From positions 1-39,844 of the forward strand of contig JAIPGI010000011.1 in assembly GCA_021736215.1 (NCBI GenBank): a DNA stretch of 39,844 nt, given 5' to 3'. Source of the stretch: Candidatus Altimarinota bacterium (GTDB taxonomy: Bacteria; Patescibacteriota; Gracilibacteria; UBA4473). Positions 35,102-39,844 of this stretch are shown here, one piece after another (the first letter of the stretch is position 1; each line of letters begins with the position of its first letter). A program made the translations under genes and the position numbers. Below the pieces are notes generated by a model. It was not told the DNA's origin and searched no databases. It saw only the letters and a program-made list of their open reading frames with translations.

Positions 35102-36268
35102 CTAGGCGGCAATGCTTGGTCGTTCCATCACGGGAAGCATAATTTCACATTTTTCTTCTTGATCCGGATCCAAGAGGGCCTTATATGTTATCCTTCGTTT
35201 GTTCCCAGGACCCCAATCGGAGTCTCCAGAAGTTATTCCATGAACCAAGATTTTGGAAACTTCCTTTTTTACAAGAAATGAAATTTGATCGGTAATTCTT
35301 ATTACTTCTGACTTCACAGGTTCTTTACTAGTCATACTTATGAGATTGCTTAGTCCTTCGGTAAAAATAGGATTGAGATTATCTATAGCTGAACGCTCCC
35401 AAGAAGGAAGTCTTGGATCTCCAAACAATTTTTGGATTTCATTTTTTATATCTCCACTTTGGAATTCCGATATTTCCTGATAAATACCCATAACGATAGT
35501 TTCTAATGTTCCAGATTTTTCTCCGGAAAGATTTTCAAAGTTTTCAAGTAGAGCCGTAAAATTATTTTGAAAATTTAAAGACATGGTTACATCCAAAAAT
35601 TCTTTCAAAATAAAGATATCTAGAATTTTTCGAAATTCTTTTGTGGCAGGCGTATCGGCTTTGGGAAGAGCAATTGCAAGTGTATTTAATCCATTTTTTT
35701 GAGCGATTTCATACATTCGATATTCGAGAAGTCGTTTTAATTCATGGGGATATCCAGGCATTTCTTCATCAAAAGAAAAGGAAACACAACGAGTTTGTTT
35801 ACCTAAAATGCCAAACTGATGAAGCATTTCAATCATTTTGAGATGTGATTCCGCATAAATCTGAATACCCGCATCGATAATTTTTTGAGGAAGTTCTTTA
35901 AAAGGAATTTCTAATTTTCTGTACTGCAGCAAAAGCGGTCGGATATCTTTATCTTGAAGAACTTTTCCAAATCCCGCCTGAGTCTGAATGACTGCGTCAA
36001 GGGGCTCCCTATTTAATTGTTGTTCGAGTGAAGAACCTATTTTTTGGTAATTGGAGAGAGTTAAGTCCACGTTGTCTGGATACATTTCTCCCGAGTGCTC
36101 AATAAGAGTCGCTTCATTCTCATTAATGTATTTTTGAAATTGTTCACCCGTAGGATTTCTTCCCACAACAAAAACATTGTGTTTCTCCCCTTTTAATTGC
36201 TCCAATAAAGCTCCTCCATACCCATTTTCTCCAACTCCACAAATGAGAATGTTTTTCTTTTCATTCAT
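35102..36268 (-). CDS. SDR-like Rossmann-fold protein, probably degenerate (388 aa)
   Basis: The N-terminus (ILICGVGENGYGGALLEQL) has the GxGxxGxG spacing of a dinucleotide-binding Rossmann fold. QTQAGFG at ~95-101 sits where short-chain dehydrogenases have NNAG, and GYPHELKRLLEYRMYEIAQ at ~172-190 sits where they have YxxxK, here with one extra residue. So the fold resembles an SDR but the catalytic motif is altered. The C-terminal ~170 residues are unrelated to SDRs and unrecognised. A weak promoter (TTGACG at 36300-36305, 17 bp, TAAAAG at 36277-36282) ends 8 bases before the ATG. It precedes pilT on the same strand by ~130 bases and is divergent from secA. Function unknown. Confidence 0.7.
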   Translation of the reverse strand: MNEKKNILICGVGENGYGGALLEQLKGEKHNVFVVGRNPTGEQFQKYINENEATLIEHSGEMYPDNVDLTLSNYQKIGSSLEQQLNREPLDAVIQTQAGFGKVLQDKDIRPLLLQYRKLEIPFKELPQKIIDAGIQIYAESHLKMIEMLHQFGILGKQTRCVSFSFDEEMPGYPHELKRLLEYRMYEIAQKNGLNTLAIALPKADTPATKEFRKILDIFILKEFLDVTMSLNFQNNFTALLENFENLSGEKSGTLETIVMGIYQEISEFQSGDIKNEIQKLFGDPRLPSWERSAIDNLNPIFTEGLSNLISMTSKEPVKSEVIRITDQISFLVKKEVSKILVHGITSGDSDWGPGNKRRITYKALLDPDQEEKCEIMLPVMERPSIAA

Positions 36269-36276
36269 CGGAGTGT

Positions 36277-36305
36277 CTTTTAAATTATAAATACATTTTC
36301 GTCAA
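36277..36305 (-). promoter_or_regulatory. Possible promoter of the SDR-like gene
   Basis: TTGACG, 17-bp spacer, TAAAAG, 8 bases to the ATG. The -10 is weak; the spacing repeats that of the other near-leaderless promoters. Confidence 0.4.
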
Positions 36306-36567
36306 TATTGTTTACGAGACGACAATCCCTCCATAAAAAGTTCTTCCTTCTATCGTCATTCTGGCCTGCCTGCCAGAAAGATTGTCCGGAATTTGATGCG
36401 TAGAGATTGTCCTTGTAAGCATTACCACTTACCTTTTTCCATTTTCCCGCTGAGCTGTTAGATACAAGATATTTACTTCATGGGACTCAGGACAAGCCGG
36501 AGTGGCCACTCCCCTGTGATTTACGTTTACAAAGAATTTCGCGCTCTTTTTCTCTTGATTCTCTGAT
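36306..36567. other. Non-coding divergent region with palindromes, upstream of secA
   Basis: This is most of the 336-bp gap between the SDR-like gene and secA, with no convincing gene. It holds a hairpin TCTGGC-ctgcct-GCCAGA (36360-36377), preceded by CGTCAT as in the REP-like element at 27315, and a perfect 14-bp palindrome GGAGTGGCCACTCC (36499-36512). These look like decayed dispersed repeats. Confidence 0.6.
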
Positions 36568-36596
36568 TTGTCTGATTACACTGCGCGCGTTATCAT
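36568..36596 (+). promoter_or_regulatory. secA promoter, near-leaderless
   Basis: TTGTCT (36568-36573), 17-bp spacer, TATCAT (36591-36596), then 8 bases to the secA ATG. No Shine-Dalgarno sequence is present. Confidence 0.6.
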
Positions 36597-36604
36597 CGGT
36601 TCAC

Positions 36605-39280
36605 ATGTTACAAAAGGTATTGGACTCAATTTTTGGGAATTACAACGAAAAACAATTACGTCAATTGCATCCATTGGTAGAAGAAATCAATGCCCACGAA
36701 CAGGAATTTCAATCTCTCTCCGACGAAGACCTCAAGCAAAAATTCGCACACTGGCGCGAAACGCTGACTACCAATCCAGAAAAACGAGAAGATCTGTTGG
36801 CAGAGGTTTTTGCTGGTGTCAAAAATGCTTCCAAAAGACTTCTGGGGAAAAAATTTGAAGTGCGGGGCAAAGACCAAGAATGGAATATGGTTCCCTATGA
36901 TGTACAACTTATTGGTGGAATCGTGCTTCATCAGGGAAAAATCGCCGAAATGAAAACAGGAGAAGGAAAAACATTGGTATGTACACTTCCAGTCATTTTG
37001 AACGCTCTGACGGGAAAAGGCGTCCATGTGGTAACTGTCAATGACTACCTTGCACAACGAGACAGTGAATGGATGGCTCCTCTGTATGAATTTTGTGGAC
37101 TCAGTGTTGGTGTAGTCGTCCACGGGAAAACAAATCAAGAACGGTCCGAGTCCTATCATTCTGATATTACCTACGGAACCAATAATGAGTTTGGATTTGA
37201 TTATTTGCGGGACAATATGGCGCAAGCCCCTGAAGATTTAGTACAACGAGAATTGCACTACGCTATTGTGGACGAAGTAGATTCGATTTTGATCGATGAA
37301 GCAAGAACGCCATTGATTATTTCCTCTGCCGCAGAAGAATCTACTGCCAAATATCTTCAATATTCCAAAATTATTCCGCAACTCGTCGAAAATGAGGATT
37401 ACAACATCGATCTGAAATTAAAAGCCGCTACACTAACTGAAAAGGGAGTGTTAAAATTAGAACAGATTTTGGGGAAACCGGATCTTTTCACCGAAGGAGG
37501 ATTTGAAGAAGTTCACCACATCGAAAATGCTCTTAAGGCACAGGTTATTTTTGAAAAAGATAGAGACTATGTTGTTCGTGATGGACAAGTTTTGATTGTT
37601 GATGAATTCACAGGACGACTTATGCCTGGACGCCGATACTCTGATGGACTTCATCAAGCACTGGAAGCCAAGGAGAATGTAGAAATTCAACGCGAATCAA
37701 AAACTCTTGCAACCATTACCTTTCAAAATTATTTTCGCCTGTATGAGAAACTTTCTGGTATGACAGGAACGGCCGAAACCGAAGCCGAGGAATTTGCAAA
37801 AATTTACAGTCTCGACACGCTTGTTATTCCAACTAATCAACCTTGCATCAGAAAAGATTTATCTGATAAGATTTTCAAAAATGAAAGAGGGAAATTTCTT
37901 GCTCTCGTACGAGAAATAAAGAATCTTCACGAAAAAAGTCAGCCAGTTTTGGTGGGAACTATCAACATTGATAAATCCGAAGTCCTTTCTGAACTTCTTA
38001 AGCGAGAAAAAGTCCCTCATGAAGTGCTCAATGCCAAACAGCATGAACGGGAAGCCGAAATTGTCGCTCAAGCTGGTCAACCAGGAGCCGTTACGATCGC
38101 TACCAATATGGCGGGACGAGGAACGGATATCAAGCTTGGAGAAGGTGTAGTAAATGCGGGAGGATTGGCTATATTGGGAACAGAACGACACGAATCTCGA
38201 CGAATCGATAATCAGCTCCGAGGACGATCAGGACGACAAGGAGATCCTGGATTTTCCCAGTTTTATATTTCTATGCAGGATGATTTGATGCGTCGTTTTG
38301 GTGGAGAACGAATGTCCGCATTGATGGAACGCATGAGCGTTCCAGATGACGAAGCTATTGAAAATCGTATGATTTCTAAATCCGTGGAAAACGCTCAGAA
38401 AAAAATAGAAGGATTCCACTTCGATTCTCGAAAACACGTGGTTCAATACGATGATGTGATGAATGTTCATCGTGAGCGAATTTATGGTCGACGACGAAAA
38501 CTTCTCGGTTCTGATCTAATTCTCGAAGACATTGAAACAATGATTCGTGAACATGCCCAATATATTGTTGAGGTTCACTGCCCAACTCCTGAAGCGGACG
38601 CTCGCTGGGATGCCAAAGAAGTAGCCGAGACAGTGAATTCCATCCACCATATGGAAGGAAATCAAGGACATGAAGACATTTTGACGGTTGAAGAACTGGA
38701 AGCCTTTCAGCATCGAAGCGACATGATTGAGAGCGTTACCAATTATTTACTTGCCGCATGGGACGAAAAGAAAAAAACACTCCCTCCAGAGATGGTGGAT
38801 CGTATTAGTAAGTATGTAGTCTTACGTTCTATTGATGATTTATGGCTTGAACACATCAATCAGATGACTAGTCTCCGTGACTTGGTAGCCCTTTCTGGTT
38901 ATGCACAAAAAGATCCAGTAATGGAATACAAACGCGAAGCATTTGAGATGTTTCGACGGCTTTTGATAAACATTCGTATGACTTCTATTCAAAATCTCTT
39001 CCGCATAGAATTCAAGGAAGACATCCGAATGGAAACCGCTGATTATTCGGATGTAAAAACCAATGAAGATCAAATCGAAGGAAATCTTACCAACCCGAGT
39101 TCTGGCTCGGGAACCCGGGTTGATGCAGAAACCAATGAGAAGCATTTCGCCTCAGAAATTCCTGGTCGATCAGTCGTGGCTGAAAAATTGGGGAATAAAT
39201 ACAAAAATGTTGGTCGCAATGATGCTTGTCCTTGTGGGTCAGGAAAGAAGTTCAAGAAATGTCACGGACAAGGGGTGTGA
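36605..39280 (+). CDS. secA: Preprotein translocase ATPase SecA
   Basis: Motor of the Sec pathway, pushing unfolded preproteins through SecYEG at the inner membrane. 891 aa, normal length. Walker A MKTGEGKTL at ~117, DEVDSILIDEARTPLIIS at ~222, NMAGRGTDIKLG at ~501, LRGRSGRQGDPG at ~537, and the C-terminal zinc/SecB-type motif CPCGSGKKFKKCHG at the very end, followed by a TGA stop. ATG 36605 follows a TATCAT -10 by 8 bases and no Shine-Dalgarno is present. The linker before the zinc motif contains an exact 30-nt palindromic GC-rich segment (39092-39121) read as ten codons. This gene would export the secreted proteins of this window. Confidence 0.98.
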   Translation: MLQKVLDSIFGNYNEKQLRQLHPLVEEINAHEQEFQSLSDEDLKQKFAHWRETLTTNPEKREDLLAEVFAGVKNASKRLLGKKFEVRGKDQEWNMVPYDVQLIGGIVLHQGKIAEMKTGEGKTLVCTLPVILNALTGKGVHVVTVNDYLAQRDSEWMAPLYEFCGLSVGVVVHGKTNQERSESYHSDITYGTNNEFGFDYLRDNMAQAPEDLVQRELHYAIVDEVDSILIDEARTPLIISSAAEESTAKYLQYSKIIPQLVENEDYNIDLKLKAATLTEKGVLKLEQILGKPDLFTEGGFEEVHHIENALKAQVIFEKDRDYVVRDGQVLIVDEFTGRLMPGRRYSDGLHQALEAKENVEIQRESKTLATITFQNYFRLYEKLSGMTGTAETEAEEFAKIYSLDTLVIPTNQPCIRKDLSDKIFKNERGKFLALVREIKNLHEKSQPVLVGTINIDKSEVLSELLKREKVPHEVLNAKQHEREAEIVAQAGQPGAVTIATNMAGRGTDIKLGEGVVNAGGLAILGTERHESRRIDNQLRGRSGRQGDPGFSQFYISMQDDLMRRFGGERMSALMERMSVPDDEAIENRMISKSVENAQKKIEGFHFDSRKHVVQYDDVMNVHRERIYGRRRKLLGSDLILEDIETMIREHAQYIVEVHCPTPEADARWDAKEVAETVNSIHHMEGNQGHEDILTVEELEAFQHRSDMIESVTNYLLAAWDEKKKTLPPEMVDRISKYVVLRSIDDLWLEHINQMTSLRDLVALSGYAQKDPVMEYKREAFEMFRRLLINIRMTSIQNLFRIEFKEDIRMETADYSDVKTNEDQIEGNLTNPSSGSGTRVDAETNEKHFASEIPGRSVVAEKLGNKYKNVGRNDACPCGSGKKFKKCHGQGV
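39092..39121. repeat. GC-rich palindromic segment within secA
   Basis: CCCGAG (39094-39099) pairs with CTCGGG (39106-39111) and is followed by the palindrome AACCCGGGTT (39112-39121). It spans exactly ten codons (NPSSGSGTRV) of the variable SecA C-terminal linker. Confidence 0.6.
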
Positions 39281-39329
39281 TATCCTGTTTCTTAACATGG
39301 TTGAAAAATCATATAAGTGCTCCAATTGA

Positions 39330-39400
39330 TTTTGTCGGAGCGAGTGTTAGGAAAAAACATCATGAAACCAGTGGGCTATGCCACACTGGTTCCGACAAAA
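39330..39400. repeat. Nested inverted repeats at the secA/Rhs junction
   Basis: The outer pair TTTTGTCGGA (39330-39339) and TCCGACAAAA (39391-39400) encloses the inner pair AACCAGTG (39366-39373) and CACTGGTT (39384-39391). The segment spans the 3' end of the Rhs-like gene and the gap before secA. It could act as a terminator for the convergent genes, or be a recombination scar. Confidence 0.5.
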
Positions 39401-39842
39401 GAGCTCTTTCTCCCCAAGAATATTGCTCTCCTGTGAACAGGGATTTTCCTGTCGCAACGATAGCTAAATCATTAGCATCTCCTATCACAGGTGATACTTC
39501 TGCAGCACTAGCAAATCCTTGATCATGGGCCACATATGCAGCATATGCTGCTAGAGCAATAGGAATAAGTGGGCTATTTCCTTTTGGATCTATATATTTC
39601 AATGGATTATTCGTCACATAGCTATATCGATTCAAACTTGGCGGATTCTCTAACTTCCCCTGCCATGTGTCTCTAGAAATAAATCTTCCAATTCCAGAAT
39701 TGTAATAACGAGCGCCATAATAATAAAGTCCTGTCTCGTCATCTTTTTCCTTGCCCGTGAACTTGTAGTCATTGTCCTCCCCCGATACCAAATCATCAAT
39801 CCTCACATCTCCAAATGGATAATAATCCTGTAACTGTGCCAA
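39360..39842 (-). CDS. Rhs-repeat protein C-terminal part with pre-toxin domain, toxin missing (5' partial)
   Basis: The frame is open to the right edge, so the gene begins outside the window. It contains the Rhs core signature: YYPFGDVR, YKFTGKEKDDETGLYYYGARYYN, IGRFISRD, SLNRYSYVTNNPLKYIDPKGN. After the core, an Ala-rich segment leads to PVIGDANDLAIVATGKSLFTGEQYSWGERAL, which matches the pattern of the pre-toxin TG domain that normally precedes a polymorphic toxin. The protein ends only about ten residues later with TGA, so no toxin domain is present. Rhs proteins form a shell that encapsulates the C-terminal toxin and serve contact-dependent competition or as surface proteins. Here the toxin tip seems lost or swapped out. 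No immunity gene is visible between it and secA. Confidence 0.85.
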   Translation of the reverse strand: MAQLQDYYPFGDVRIDDLVSGEDNDYKFTGKEKDDETGLYYYGARYYNSGIGRFISRDTWQGKLENPPSLNRYSYVTNNPLKYIDPKGNSPLIPIALAAYAAYVAHDQGFASAAEVSPVIGDANDLAIVATGKSLFTGEQYSWGERALLSEPVWHSPLVS

Positions 39843-39844
39843 AT

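Noticed and set aside
36605-39280. Recoding of TGA as glycine (as in Gracilibacteria)
   Set aside because: secA ends with TGA right after its C-terminal zinc motif, and the long genes contain no in-frame TGA.
39341-39352. GTTAGG at the secA/Rhs gap as an integron attC core
   Set aside because: The partner core site and the full attC structure are missing, and no integrase gene is in view.

Overview
The window looks like a piece of an uncultured bacterial genome, most likely of the Patescibacteria/CPR type; a Peregrinibacteria-like lineage is my best guess. This rests on gene content: a VirB6/TrbL-like membrane protein, very large unrecognised proteins, a PilT-type ATPase, and compact genes that mostly lack Shine-Dalgarno sites. 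It does not rest on a phylogenetic marker. TGA is read as stop: secA ends with TGA straight after its zinc motif. I saw no tRNA, rRNA, CRISPR array or insertion sequence.

Layout. (1) 3-4178: end of a large exported protein (beta-propeller repeats, serine hydrolase domain, four Ig-like repeats, type IX secretion C-terminal sorting domain), cut by the left edge and followed by a good terminator. (2) 4317-5382: two tandem, related, AT-rich membrane-protein genes; the first carries a ten-unit TC repeat just after its start. (3) 5490-27250, minus strand: about 22 kb encoding, in transcription order, a two-helix membrane protein (173 aa), a coiled-coil membrane protein (736 aa), a VirB6/TrbL-like polytopic protein (765 aa), a coiled-coil protein (about 1716 aa) and a secreted giant (about 3740 aa). 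I read this as one unrecognised envelope-spanning or surface system. (4) 27362-36268: a sugar-nucleotide transferase, two small secreted proteins, DNA polymerase III alpha (dnaE), an unknown plus-strand gene bracketed by heptamer repeats, a PilT-like ATPase and a degenerate SDR-like protein. (5) 36605-39280: secA. (6) 39360-39844: end of an Rhs-type protein that stops just after its pre-toxin domain, cut by the right edge.

Two patterns stand out. First, many genes have a -35/-10 promoter whose -10 lies only 6-11 bases before the start codon, with no Shine-Dalgarno sequence (pilT, dnaE, secA, the VirB6-like gene and others). This implies leaderless or nearly leaderless mRNAs, and it also decides several start codons. 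Second, degenerate 7-nt tandem repeats occur at three loci. One is about 63 nt inserted in frame within a nucleotidyltransferase gene; the other two flank an orphan gene. SecA supplies preprotein export for the secreted proteins here, and the VirB6-like protein could form the channel or scaffold of the giant-protein cluster; the latter is inference.
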